Origin: Roridomyces roridus
Lineage: Eukaryota; Basidiomycota; Agaricomycetes; Agaricales; Mycenaceae
DNA length: 64,000 nt
NCBI GenBank assembly: GCA_029378245.1
Contig: JARKIF010000173.1
Location: forward strand, 1 to 64,000
Direction of reading: 5' to 3'
The notes under the pieces are model-generated. The model did not search any database. It was not told the origin of the DNA and saw nothing but the letters and a program-made list of their open reading frames with translations. Both the position numbers and the translations under genes were made by a program. Of the stretch, positions 53,753 to 64,000 are shown piece by piece (positions within the stretch are counted from its first letter, which is position 1; every line of letters starts with the position of its first letter).

Positions 53753-55911
53753 GGTAAGGAAAGAGAGAATGTGGCTGACAGGCGTGCCAATGCCATTTTG
53801 GGCATGTTCTTTTCCGTATCTGGGTGGCTGACAATCATCAATACATCTTGCTCTCTTCCACCACCATGTCTCAGTCTGCATCCATCTTCTCCAACGCCCT
53901 CGTCCGCCGCCTCCTCGTCGGTGCTCGCGTGGCGATCAGCCTTATCAACCCAGGCAACGAGAGCACCATCTCCAACACAACACCCACCACACCCACCCCG
54001 ACGACCCCGACCTTCCTGCCACCCACGAGATGCACCCCTTCTCCGTCCAGCGAGCCGACCTCTTTTCCGTTTGTCGCCGCAATGGGCTACGTAGCGATCG
54101 TCGTCACCGTCATCCTCTTTTGCATTTGCCGTCCAACAAGTCGAGGCGGTAGTGCTACTCCACCAACGCGTGCCAGTACACCCAGGCCCGATCCAAGCAC
54201 GCACATGAGATGCTCAAAATCCGCATTCTTGCTTCCCGCTACCGCTGCAGGTCGCGCAGTCATCGGTGTCATCATAAAGCTCCTCTCCATCCTTCGTCCA
54301 CAACGTCGTCCACCGCGACTATCCAGTGTTCGGACCCCATGGATGTCAGTCTTCCGACTTTTTGTCCTGATCCTCCCAGTCCTATACGTCTTGGCCAATA
54401 CCAACGTCACTATTGGATCCTCACTCGCACCGAGCGTAGCGGCCATTGAACAGGGTCTCATCAACGGATGGTCGCACTTCGCTTCCCTCGAGGCTCACAT
54501 TAGGGTCCATGGCCTGCGATACCTTCAAGTCGGCCTCACTGGCATCGCCAGCCATATCCTCGCCGTCCTCATCCTTACGACTCTCCTTCGCCTGTGGTCC
54601 CATCTGTCGACTTGGGACGCAACACTCAGATATTGTCTCGGCATGCACATGCTATGCGTTCCGGTAGTGGCCTCGATTTGTTGGCTCGACTGGATCATCG
54701 TAGTGGACTATTATTTCCTGGGTGGTCCAACAGTCGACAGCATGAATCAAGTTGCTCTCCGCATCACGACTTGGAAAATTTTCCACGTCGCTGAGGTCTC
54801 GGTCAGTTTGGTATCTCGTGGTTGCTTTTTTGTAGCGCTTACACCCTTCCAACTAGACCGCGCTTGGTATTGGCACCCTTCACGCCGTCTTGGCGAGTCT
54901 CTGCATGTTCCTCTATGGCCTTCGAACAATCACCAAGATCCTCCGCCTCGCACTTTCCAGCGTGGACGAACTCGAAATTTTCTTATCCGACGTGCTTGTG
55001 TCTTTTTTCGCCTTGATCGTGATCGTCGCTTTCCAGGCGATCCGAGCTATGATCACAATCCCGATCTGTTGGTATATCACTCTTTCCCCCGCACTCCGGC
55101 AGGTACTTCGAGACTCGGTTTCCTCAAGGCAATCCAGGAAGCACGCAACGCAGATCTTGTTGGCTTCCCTCCGCTATTACCGAGAATGGAAGGCCAGGCA
55201 AATTGGCCTCAATGCGGCAATCCTTTCCCTGCGAGCGCCTTGGAAATCGTGCTTCGAAATTTGGAACTCCGTACCTATACCTCAGAAAATCGTGAGTGCC
55301 CTGCACATCTCCTCGTCCCTCGCTTACTGACCTTCAACCAGCTCATTGTGGCTCCTGCCATCATCTTGTACGGCTACGTCTATATTGTGAGCTCCTCCCC
55401 ATCCGGTCGTATCGCTCTTACCCTGCGACTTAGATACCCATCTTCCGCAAATTTGCGCTTCGAGTTCGTTACTGGCGACGCCAGCGACGATGGTATGACT
55501 TTCTTCCCTTCAAGTCACTCGGAAGATCTCACGAGTCCGTAGATTTCCTCCAATTCCTTTTCCACCTCGGTCAAGTATCGTTCACTACAAGACGGCGGCC
55601 AGTATAAGCGGGCAGCGTAGCATCAAGACATCGTGATAGAGGCTCTCGTACACCCGAACACCCACACGGAGGGACACGCGCGGAACGGCTGGTGCGGCCA
55701 TGTGAATTCGTCGGGGACGCTCGACTTTTCTCGCCACCGACCGCTCTCTCATCTCCAATAACATATATCGGGCCCGTACGATCCTAAAGCGATGTCTTCG
55801 ATATGTACGTCTGCTCGATAGCTTGCTGGTAGTTTTCTGACATGTCTTTGCAGTGCCAGCTCCGGTTGGGTCGTTGTCCTGTCTGTGTCCGAGAAAGACC
55901 TTCGTAGACTA
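52939..55911. repeat. Right copy of the ~2.9-kb segmental duplication
   Basis: Collinear with 1-2931. The rightward gene is intact here. Just beyond, at 55910-55925, the sequence continues TA-TCCTACTTCTCCC, giving the uninterrupted version of the site that is split at 2932-6599 in the left copy. Homology fades within about 40 bp after that. Confidence 0.9.
53866..55607 (+). CDS. Multi-span membrane protein of unknown function (right, intact copy)
   Basis: Four exons (53866-54801, 54857-55291, 55342-55386, 55434-55607) splice in frame to 529 residues. The N-terminus (MSQSASIFSNALVRRLLVGA) leads to a Thr/Pro/Ser-rich stretch, a first membrane span (GYVAIVVTVILFCICR), a basic Arg/Ser/Pro region, and further spans: FRLFVLILPVLYVLA, GIASHILAVLILTTLL, MLCVPVVASICWLDWIIVV, LHAVLASLCMFLYGL, SFFALIVIVAFQAIR and APAIILYGYVYI. 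The C-terminal tail is cytosolic-looking and basic (RVRYWRRQRRWYDFLPFK). I recognise no family or catalytic motif. The divergent neighbour is also a membrane protein, and the two have been duplicated together. The left copy at 912-2669 is broken. Confidence 0.7.
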
Positions 55912-56008
55912 TCCTACTTCTCCCTTGTCTACTCCATCTATCTATGACACGAATCTAAATCTTCCCAATTTCAAAGGATCTGATGTGCTGATTCCATCCA
56001 TTGACTGA
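55608..56008. other. 400-bp convergent spacer containing the duplication edge
   Basis: It holds the 3' flank of the duplication to 55911, then a short stretch up to the acid-phosphatase stop. No gene. Confidence 0.5.
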
Positions 56009-57623
56009 TTACTCGACAAAACATTTCTCCCAATCCCCCTCGCCGTTGTTCCTCGCATACTCTTGACTGTCCACAAACACGTCAAACCGACATACGCCCA
56101 TCCAAGGCCCCTTGCTGGGCGCCCCACAGAATTCAAGCGGTTGCACGTCCTCGTTGACCATGATGCGAATGTAGTCTTCCTGGCTGGAGAACCGGTGCTC
56201 ACAGACCAGTTTCTCCACGACCATCCGCGTGCTAAATGACATCATCTCGCCAGCACGCCACTTCCTCTTCGGGTCTGGGCGCTTTGTGCTCAACTTTGGA
56301 GTCGGGTACAGCCCGAGAGTGTTGAAGACGGCGATCAAGACGCTGTCGTGGGTGAAATCTGCGTAGACGGTGCGGTTGAGCGGGAAGGTTGCGGGGTCGG
56401 CATCGAGGGTCCTATTGGTGGATGTGTGGTCTTGCACCGGTGTATGTGTAAGACGCGCGAGGAGCTCGTTGACATATCCCACGCCTTGGACGCGTCCAAG
56501 ACGACCACCGTATCTATGGAGGGTAACGTTGGTTTGCATTTAGCGGCTGGGAACACGACTAACCCAGTGGAATAGTATTTGTCGATATCGCACGAGTATT
56601 CAAACGCCTCGAACTCGTCGGATGTGAACAAGGAGCAGAAGGGGCTGAAAGGGAGGGGGCTCCCGTCTTCGTACCCGTATTGGACCAAGGAGACGGTATG
56701 GAAGGCGCAGAGCATCGCGAGGCCGTGTATGTCCTCTTCCACGAGATTTGCGCCGGGAGCCCAAGCGTTGAGACGGGCAACGATGGAAGGCGACCAAATG
56801 CTGAGCCATTCCCTCATTTCGCGATGGGATCCAGCGGCATTGGGGCAGTTGTGGTCTTGGAGCGTGTCGTTTCCCTCTTCGGATAATATAACGTCGAGTC
56901 GTGGGGTGTAGATGCCTCGGCTGGCGGCAGCGAATCCTAGCAACGAATAAGAGACAGAGTTATGATTGCTTTCGAGCGTACCGGCAGTCCAGTTGTTGGC
57001 AGACTCGACAACTCTACTCATGCCAGACGCGCGTACAAAGGGTGGCTCACCCTCCGAGATGAGAGAAGCATATCGTCCAAACGCGGTTTTTCCCGACCCA
57101 AAGGATCTACTGGAGTTTGCTCAACTATCGGAGAAACAAGGCCCGGACTTACTGTATCGCCCCCAAAGGAACAAGCAGTTCCTGGTCGAGGGTGTAGTCA
57201 AAGGCCTTGAGGAAATCCAACCGGCTGTCGGTGTAGACGGGTACACTTTGCAGCTTTTGCACGCCGGGAAGAATATCGTTCGTTTGGCTGTCGGAGGGCA
57301 GACGCGCACCATGACGATGCAGCTGGGCACTATGAACACCATGGATAGCCGGCAAGGACTACTTGCTTACAATATTGACCTGAGTGGCGATCAGTGGGCG
57401 CATAACAGGACACGGAGTTGGAGATTACCTGCGTAACCTCACATCCAGGCGGAGGAGGTGTATAGTTTTCTATGGCGTGAAACGGGGAGTAAACACCCCA
57501 GGACTTTTGTATAGCGAGGTGGTCGTGTGCCACAAAGGAGGATTCATTCGGCGGCGGAAAGAATGGCGTTGAAGGCGCCAAAGTTGTTATTGAGGAGAGC
57601 GTTGCCCAGAGGAGTGTAAACAT
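56009..57623 (-). CDS. Histidine acid phosphatase / phytase-like, secreted
   Basis: This enzyme hydrolyses phosphate monoesters (phytate or others) in the extracellular space. Start MFTLLWATLSSITTLAPSTP at 57623 is signal-peptide-like. Then SWGVYSPFHAIENYTPPPPG-CEVTQ, an intron, and the catalytic LHRHGARLPSDSQ. Further exons: AFGRYASLISEGEPPFVRAS, GMSRVVESANNWTAG, a Cys-bearing segment (DHNCPNAAG), LCAFHTVSLVQYGYEDGSPL-like sequence, YVNELLARLTHTPVQDHTST, and the proton-donor HD motif ADFTHDSVLIAVFNTLGLYP. The C-terminal part (FCGAPSKGPWMGVCRFDVFV) contributes conserved cysteines. Near 450 residues, as usual. Introns near 57400-57310, 57150-57100, 56990-56940 and 56575-56520. Confidence 0.9.
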
Positions 57624-58809
57624 TCCAGGATTGGGACGCGAGGAAGAGAGGAAGAGAGTCAGGGTTCGGCCGGTGGAAAACACCGTACGCGACGATCATG
57701 TTCAGAGAATGAGCGCTGCCTGGCGGTGATTGCGGAGATAAAGCTGTAATCTACATTCGAGATCTCGCTATACAAGTTGGAATACTCGAAAGACTGCCTT
57801 GTTCCTTGACTTCTGTAACAACCCTGTCCCTCAGGTCCTGAATCCCATGCTCCTCAACTCTCGGGTCGCTCGTCCATCAAGCTTTCGTTGAACACCTCCA
57901 AACTCCATTCCTCAACGGCGGGATAGACAGCCTCCACGACATCGAGACCAAAGTCCGTAACACTAGGCACCCGTCCCTCTTCGAAGGGAAGAGCCGCGAT
58001 GCGTGAGACCACTTCATGCTGGCGGGGGCGCGGACTGGAGGAGATAGTGCCAGGAGGCGGACATGTTGCTCAGGCTCGATGTAGTTCGAACAGACCAGGA
58101 CTCAGGAAGAGCCTTGCATGCGGCATGAGCGTTCAGAGCTGCAGACAGTCACCGTCGCTGCCCGTGTGGGGACCTGAAATAAGCAGAGGCTGCAAGACGG
58201 GCCCGCTCTCGAGAGGTTCAAGCACAGAGCTTTTGGCATGGAACTTGCAGCTGTCAGATGAGAGCTGGTGAAGACCCTGCCTCCGGACTTGCTCCGGACC
58301 TTGTCAAAGTCTGGAATGAATATCTCGAGATGCCGTCGGAGCCCAAACTGGCTTGCGGATTGTTGTCGGGAGCTGATGGTGGCCACCCCAGTGAGCGGGA
58401 GGCGAACTTGGGTGGGTAGCAAGCCGCTGGTGGAAGGAAGAAAGATTCTCTGCCTTTCTCTGCGATGTAACAGTACTGAGTAAGAGTGGTTTGATCGCAG
58501 ATCACGTCGCGATCAAGCATCTTACTCTACTCAATTTTAACTTGTCATTCTCTCTCATCTTGTCTGCACGGGAGCCTCTTACCAACCTCTGCGGCTTTGT
58601 GATACCTGTCCCATTCTAGACCAATTCGCCCGCGGCCATCCCGACTCCGTCCTGAATAATCTGCACGTGCCTCGCCACACCAAATCCCGCCATTCGCCCG
58701 CCATGCTGACTATCAACGACCTATTTAATGCCTGCAGCCTCACTCGGACTTTCCAGTTCACCACACTTCACATATTCCCCTCAGCTCACCAGACTTCGCA
58801 TTCATACCC
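57624..58809. other. 1.19-kb spacer without a gene
   Basis: It separates the divergent acid phosphatase and thioredoxin genes. Several open frames without family features cross it (for example near 58102-58520). I see no repeat or clear promoter element. The last ~100 bp are C-rich, as in many fungal promoters. Confidence 0.4.
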
Positions 58810-59326
58810 ATGTCCGCTCCTGTAGACATCCAATCAATCCAGCAGTGGAACGACATTCTCGAGGCCTCGACCGAGGCGGGCAAGACCATCATCGTGGATT
58901 TTAGTGCCGAGTGGTGCCCACCGTGTCGGGTGCGTTGGGACTTGGCGAAAATAACACATATGCTAACCTAAAGTTCAGGCAATCGCACCGCGATACGAGC
59001 TTCTTGCATCCAAGAATCCACACGTTCAATTCCTCCGCGTCGACGTCGACGAACAGCGGCAGATTGCTGAATCATTGTGTGCCCTTTCCTTTCTCCTTGG
59101 TTCGCTCAACTGATCTTGCCGTAGTCAAGTAACCGCCATGCCCACTTTCTTCGCGATAAGAGATCAAGATGTTGTCGGGATGGTATGCGTCCTTTGCTTT
59201 GCCCAGAATACTGGCTCACAAACGTTACAGCTCCGTGGTGCGGATCCTCAAGGTCTCGCGCGTCTCGTACAGAAACACGGTGGTCCTGAGCCGGGAGTCG
59301 CAGAAACCCAGAAGGCAGTTCTTTAA
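58810..59326 (+). CDS. Thioredoxin with a CPPC active site
   Basis: A small redox protein of about 110 residues in four exons. MSAPVDIQSIQQWNDILEAS leads to IIVDFSAEWCPPCR, then AIAPRYELLASKNPHVQFLR, VDVDEQRQIAE, QVTAMPTFFAIRDQDVVGM (with the cis-Pro of T-A-M-P-T) and LRGADPQGLARLVQKH. The active site is Trp-Cys-Pro-Pro-Cys in place of the usual Trp-Cys-Gly-Pro-Cys. The second Pro is the conserved one; the Gly-to-Pro change should raise rigidity and may alter redox potential (inference). No targeting sequence, so cytosolic. The CDS starts at 58810; the gene upstream is divergent and more than 1 kb away. Confidence 0.92.
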
Positions 59327-59493
59327 GTCATAATGTATCCATTGTAATAGCTGTAAAATAATTCGATCTCTCACAACGGCGCAAACTGAGCACTGAGCAG
59401 GACGTCGACAAGTCCGGGAGAGCCGGACTCCGAGAACAATGATGTCGTTCACACAGCCACCTTGTCCGTTCATCTTCTTCCTCGCACAACACA

Positions 59494-61702
59494 ATGGCTA
59501 GACGTCGTCCACCGCCAAATGCACCCTCCGTCCCCGCCGACTCCCCCATACTTTCAAAGTCCCGCCACCACTCTCAGCCTTCCGTCGAGCAGCCAAACCT
59601 CGGCATGTCTCCGGAATCCAGATACCAGCACAATCTCAAAGTCCTACGACGGAGAGACCCCTCCATTATCTCAATCTTCGACCAATTCACCCACGTCTGC
59701 GTCTACCACCACAATGGCCAGAGCTGGGAGAAGAATGGTTTCGAAGGAAGCATGTTTCTCTATGAGAGGTCGGTGGCATTCCCTCACGCTCATCCGTTCA
59801 CCGACGCGTCTTCAGAGACGAATATCCTCCCTATGGCTTTTATATTCTGAACCGTATGGGAATGGATGATTACATCCAACGCCTCTATCCCGAAGACATG
59901 ACTGGCATTCACGGCACCTATCTCATGCTGCGATCCTACCCCGAATTCACTCGCCTTCGTCTCGCGCAGATCTCCAGATCGCACAGAGAAGCGCCACATA
60001 AATTCTCCGACGCTTATTCCGTCCCCGATCTCGAGAAACTGTCCGACGGAGACAAGGGCCGCGCTCACACCGTCGGCCTGTGGATGTTTCCTACCGACGC
60101 CAGAGAACCTATGATCAATGTTATGATGCGGTACGTGCTCTTTGCTGTCTCTCTGGTCCACTTATGGATATGCCACCAGCTTACACGGATACATCAAGCA
60201 AAATGTACCATATCCAGAAGAGTTTAGGTACGGCCCTAACCGGCCCCCACCTCCAAACCCCCATCTGCGCACCACCTCGCCTTCTCCTCCACTGCCCCAA
60301 CCTTTGACTGAGCTCGACAAACTTCTCGCTAAACTAACTTCTTCCGTGGGCTCTGCTCCCGCTGCTCCCCCTCCTGAACCTAGTTCAACCTCCTCGATGA
60401 CCCTCGCGTCCTTGTTTGCGGCCGCTCGCGAAGGACAAACCTCAGAGGCTCCCAATGAAGCAGTTACACCTCCGTCTTCACGCTCCGGAATACCGTTGCT
60501 AGATTCAATCTTCGCGTCGGCCGAAACCGCGGTCCCCAGACCTCCACCCGTAATACATTCGCCCACACCCACGACACTGGCACTCTCTCCTCAAATACTA
60601 GATCACGATGTGATACCACACTTCTTGGTCTGCCCCCTTCGCGGTCTGCATCAGCGGCTTCGGCAGCGTATAGCAGCTCGCGAGAAGGTGACAATGAGTA
60701 TGAAGAGAAGCGGGGGAACGGTGCTTCGGACGGGTTTTCCGAGTCGAGCACCGTGTTGGATCCCGAAGCCGAGCTCGATGAAGAGTTTCAGGGTGCAGGT
60801 GCGAGCGCTGGCCGACCGCTCTTGAGCGTACCTCCACCACGGAATGTCATGCCTGTAAATGGCGCGAGGGCGAACGGCAAAGGGCGAGCACAGGGAGATG
60901 TGACGCCTCGAGCTCCCGTACTGGTTCCTTCACCCATGAGCCAGCCTTCGGGGTCAAACTCCACAATACGACCTTCGCAGCCCGCGCCTTTTGCAACTGG
61001 AGCGCAGTTATGGCCTGATGGCGGTGCCGATCCACAATCAGACGACGATGCGATCGTGGAACTCGACTTTGAGGACACGGCTGCGCTGAGTGATCCTGAT
61101 GCCTTTCGTCAGGTGGAGCGTGCCCGGCGCAGCCAAGACCCTGTTGAAGATGGCGACTCTATGGGCGAGGCTCCAGACGGTGTCCGCGAACGGCGGGATC
61201 GTGGGAAGGGTCGGAAGAAGGGCAAACGTGAGCGTGCAGCGCAGGCGCGCACGCTCCAGGCGATGCGGATATTCCAACTCGTCGACCCTGCCCGGCTACA
61301 GCAGCTCCAAGCGCAGCAATCGACCTCGTCTTCGAGGTCTGCTTCGGCCAGTCCGCCGTTGGAGGTCACCACCAGAAGCGAAGCCCCAGCGGCTTCCATG
61401 GCAAACGGGCATAGGAACGTGATTCCGGAAACAGCGACATCCTCGCGGAACGTCAATGGTCACAGTCGAGGCCCGCTGAACCCAGAGACTCTCCGAGAAT
61501 CCCTCATCTCAACCCTGACTACCCCAGCGCCCAAGATCCAACCCTCGTCAATTGAACGGAACGAGTTTGTACGGGAGGTTTTGACTCTGTTCCACGTGAG
61601 TTTCTTCCCATCGTCTTTTGGGGGGCGTCCTCTGATTGCATTTAGACCGACAAGTCTTTTGTCGATACTCTCTGGTCGGATTATATGGATCGGGCAGAGT
61701 GA
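59494..61702 (+). CDS. DCP1: DCP1, mRNA decapping complex subunit; one apparent frameshift
   Basis: It is the activator and scaffold of DCP2 in cytoplasmic mRNA decapping. Start MARRRPPPNAPSVPADSP. The EVH1-like domain covers the first three exons: YQHNLKVLRRRDPSIISIFD, FTHVCVYHHNGQSWEKNGFE, GSMFLYERDEYPPYGFYILN, GLWMFPTDAREPMINVMM, then GYIKQNVPYPEEFRYGP. A long Pro/Ser-rich region follows, with short-linear-motif candidates (LDKLLAKLTSSV; LASLFAAARE). Near 60612-60620 the frame changes: QILDHDVI is followed in another frame by TLLGLPPSRSASAASAAYSS, so one base is missing. The C-terminus (FVREVLTLFH, intron, TDKSFVDTLWSDYMDRAE) resembles the DCP1 trimerisation region. Introns are near 59770, 60131 and 61593. 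Confidence 0.88.
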
Positions 61703-62286
61703 TTCTGCTGTGATTTATGACGCCTACGCTCCTTTGGAATGTGTATCAACTCTACATGTAGCCCACACTCGCTAAAATTGACATTCTATCAGCCTTCTTC
61801 AGAATTCAATCACTGACAGAGTTGCAAGCTTCTTTTGACCTCACGCGACCATGTTCCCCACGTGGAATAGTGTTGCGCTGAATACCTCGCAGTCGATTGG
61901 AGGATATGCGTATGCATCGGACTGCACAGTGCTAGATCCCGCAGGATTGCCGCGGGACTCCGCCTCTGTCCGAGGCACCGTGGAAGTCGCGGATATCGTT
62001 CTTCCTGACTGTGGGTCCCGTCGCACAATCCGCCACCAATGAGAGTCGTGGATGCCATGTTCTTTAGCCATTTATGTGCGATTGGGCACAGAGACTCGCC
62101 GTGCCTTTTGTCATTGAATATACCATGTGTAAACCCAGTTTTCGGTAGTGCGGGGTCTGCTCCCGGCATCCCACAAGGGGAAAGCCGTGTAACGATTTTC
62201 TGATTGAGCAAGACCGCGTGAGGGCCATCGACTGGGGGTCATTATAAACCATCATGGCTTGATGTTCTTGTCCTCGCACGCCCACC
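61703..62286. other. 584-bp intergenic stretch; promoter of the MFS gene
   Basis: No gene supported. A TATAAAC lies near 62245, about 40 bp before the MFS start, and may be its TATA element. Confidence 0.35.
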
Positions 62287-64000
62287 ATGTCCTCTGAAGG
62301 CAAGCACGACCTCGAGAAGAAGCCGCAGGAGCCCAGCCTCACCGAGCAGGAGATCGACCTCTACTCCTTTCACGAACAGGCTGCGGGGGGCGTCTGGTTA
62401 TTGATCCAGAGTGCGTACATACCCGCTTTTTATTATCGACCTGACCTTGTGCAGGGAGGCCAAGATCGAGTTTGGCGAGGCTGTCGCGTCGCGGCTGAAG
62501 TTGTCCAAGGATGGAAGTCGGGTGCTTTGGCCTCAGCCCACCGACTCTCCAGACGATCCCTCAAAACTGGAGTGACCGGCGCAAGTCACTCTTGCTTATT
62601 ATTATTACCTTGGTGCGTTCAACTCTTTTCTCTCTGAATTTGTGCTGAATGGTGTCAAGGCGGCCATCGTTCCAGATTTTCGATTCGGGGATCGGTATTG
62701 CGGCCATCTTCAAACTTGCGGAGCAATACAATACCACAACTGGCGTGATCAACAACCTGACCAGCAAGTTCGTTACGCGTCGCTTTCGGAACTCGATTCG
62801 AGACTGACGCGTCGAAATTCAGCTGGAGTATTTTCTTGCTTGGGTGGGAGGTTTAACTGCAGTGTGAGTGGACGCGTCTCGGCTATTCCCACCCCTGCCT
62901 GACCAAAAATAATAGGATGGCGATCCGAAGGTTGGGTCGGTTGCCCGTCCTATTTTGGTCACAGGTGAGAACCTCCGGCACTCCCATGACCAAACTGCTA
63001 ATGTCCGGGGACCTGGTCAGTTGCTGTCGCTGGGATTCCTGGTCGGCGCCACGTTTGCTCCAAATTTGAAGACATTCACAGTAACACAATCCCGTGAAAA
63101 TCTACTTTCGCTACTGACGATCCGAAGCCATGCGTTGTCTCACTGCGTTCTTCGGGTACGTTAATACTTCCCATGCCAAGAGATTTCCTGAACCACGTTC
63201 CAGCACCGCACCTCAAGTCACTGGAGTGGTGTTATAATGCCTCATTTCTCATACCAAGACCCTCAGGGTCTTTATGTGGTCCCTGACCTGTATCCATTCC
63301 ATCTGCAAGCACGAATGCTCAACGTTTGGACCATGGTTTTGTTAATTTGTGCCTCGACACTGCCAGTTCCTAACTGGTCTTAGGGTTTCATTGTGTCTCC
63401 GTTCATCTCTCCTTTTGCCTTTGGCTTCCTCGTGGCCCAGGACATCATGGAGGTGGGCGTTAGGCATTGGGTCGTGTATGGAGCCATCGTTGTGCTCTTG
63501 ATTGCTCTGTTCATGGAGGAAACGTGCGCTTTAAATGCTCTTTGCAGAGGGATTATGTACACTGGTGATGCAGGATGTATGACCGAACAGTCAAACCCAT
63601 CCGGCTCGCCCCTCCACGGGATTGCGCTACCGAATCGAGACACTTGTAGGATTGACGGGTCTCAAGATGCAGAAATATCGCCTTTCTTGGACACAGTCTT
63701 TCCTTTCGCCGTTCAACGTTGTTGGCGCCCCCACGCAATATCCTGTCATTTTGGTGTTCGAGGCACTGCTCTTCGGTTTCGGTATAGGCATCAATGTTCG
63801 AAATATTACAACAACAACGATTTTTCAACCACTCACGTGCACCTAGGTCACGAACGCCGTTTCTTGGAAGTCCTCCTCCTGTTGGGCGAGTACAATTGAA
63901 TTTGAAACCTCATCATCAAGTTGTTCCAGATTTGCGTGGTCGCAATTCGCCATTGCGGGGCATACGGGACGCCGATTGGTAAATATTTGTTCACCCTTTC
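62287..64000 (+). CDS. Major facilitator superfamily transporter (DHA1-like), truncated by the window end, frame broken at several homopolymers
   Basis: Start MSSEGKHDLEKKPQEPSLTE, an acidic cytosolic N-terminus (SFHEQAAG, VIDPEEAKIEFGE), then WPQPTDSPDDPQNWSDRRKS, a common lead into the first span (LLLIIITLAAIVPDF) of fungal MFS drug/metabolite exporters. Span 2 and the signature loop follow (SIFLLGWGGL; YGRLPVLFW-like RLGRLPVLFWSQ), then SLGFLVGATFAPNLKTF, FHLQARMLNVWTMGFIVSPF, SPFAFGFLVAQ, and the central loop with MYDRTVKP. Many introns of 46-60 nt. One-base corrections are needed at about 62385-62390 (G run), 62675 (T run), 62850 (G run) and 63616 (G run). The gene may be a pseudogene, or this part of the consensus is poor. 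Substrate unknown. The C-terminal half is outside the window. Confidence 0.7.

Noticed and set aside
57700..58800. Gene between acid phosphatase and thioredoxin
   Set aside because: Open frames there have no consistent splice pattern, signal or domain on either strand.

Overview
The window is nuclear DNA of a filamentous basidiomycete, most likely an agaricomycete. Genes are dense and most are cut by many introns of 45-60 nt with gtnngt...yag borders. The gene set (FET3/FTR1 pair, DyP peroxidase, DUF4336 proteins, multi-domain LINE, large multicopy zinc-finger family) fits Agaricomycetes. I cannot support a placement below class. Roughly 33 genes or gene remnants are described. No tRNA, rRNA or CRISPR array was recognised. 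Layout, left to right. 1-2931: decayed copy of a divergent pair of unknown membrane-protein genes; its better preserved partner lies at 52939-55911. 2932-6599: a 3.67-kb insertion flanked by TA and absent from the right-hand copy, carrying a broken multicopy zinc-finger gene. 6.8-13.8 kb: two DUF4336 paralogues on either side of cytosolic serine hydroxymethyltransferase and a 2.6-kb repeat-bearing spacer. 13.8-17.8 kb: the divergent high-affinity iron-uptake pair FET3/FTR1, with a GATA-rich shared promoter. 17.9-30.3 kb: a C2H2+RING protein, two F-box-like paralogues, D-amino-acid oxidase, sphingolipid delta-4 desaturase, the histone chaperone HIR1 and a secreted Ser/Thr/Asp-rich protein. 31-36 kb: glutamate decarboxylase and a secreted DyP peroxidase. 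36.9-46 kb: a non-LTR retrotransposon (endonuclease, RNase H, reverse transcriptase) whose endonuclease ORF is split by about 4.85 kb that carries a deaminase-like gene and an F-box gene. 46.3-52.3 kb: a tightly packed housekeeping block (JTB-like, SRP19/SEC65, old-yellow-enzyme reductase, aquaglyceroporin, a conserved hypothetical, mitochondrial ribosomal protein uS8m). 52.8-55.9 kb: right copy of the membrane pair. 56-64 kb: histidine acid phosphatase, thioredoxin, the decapping factor DCP1 and an MFS transporter that runs off the end. Functional links visible from sequence are few. FET3 and FTR1 form one ferroxidase/permease complex. JTB-like/SRP19 and hypothetical/uS8m are head-to-head pairs with almost no room between start codons. 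D-amino-acid oxidase and the desaturase share a 137-bp promoter with a repeated palindrome. Several conserved genes (SHMT, DCP1, the MFS gene, the F-box gene) need one-base corrections, most of them at homopolymers. That suggests residual consensus errors as much as biology, and the annotation should be read with that in mind. All functions come from motifs recognised by eye; nothing was searched.
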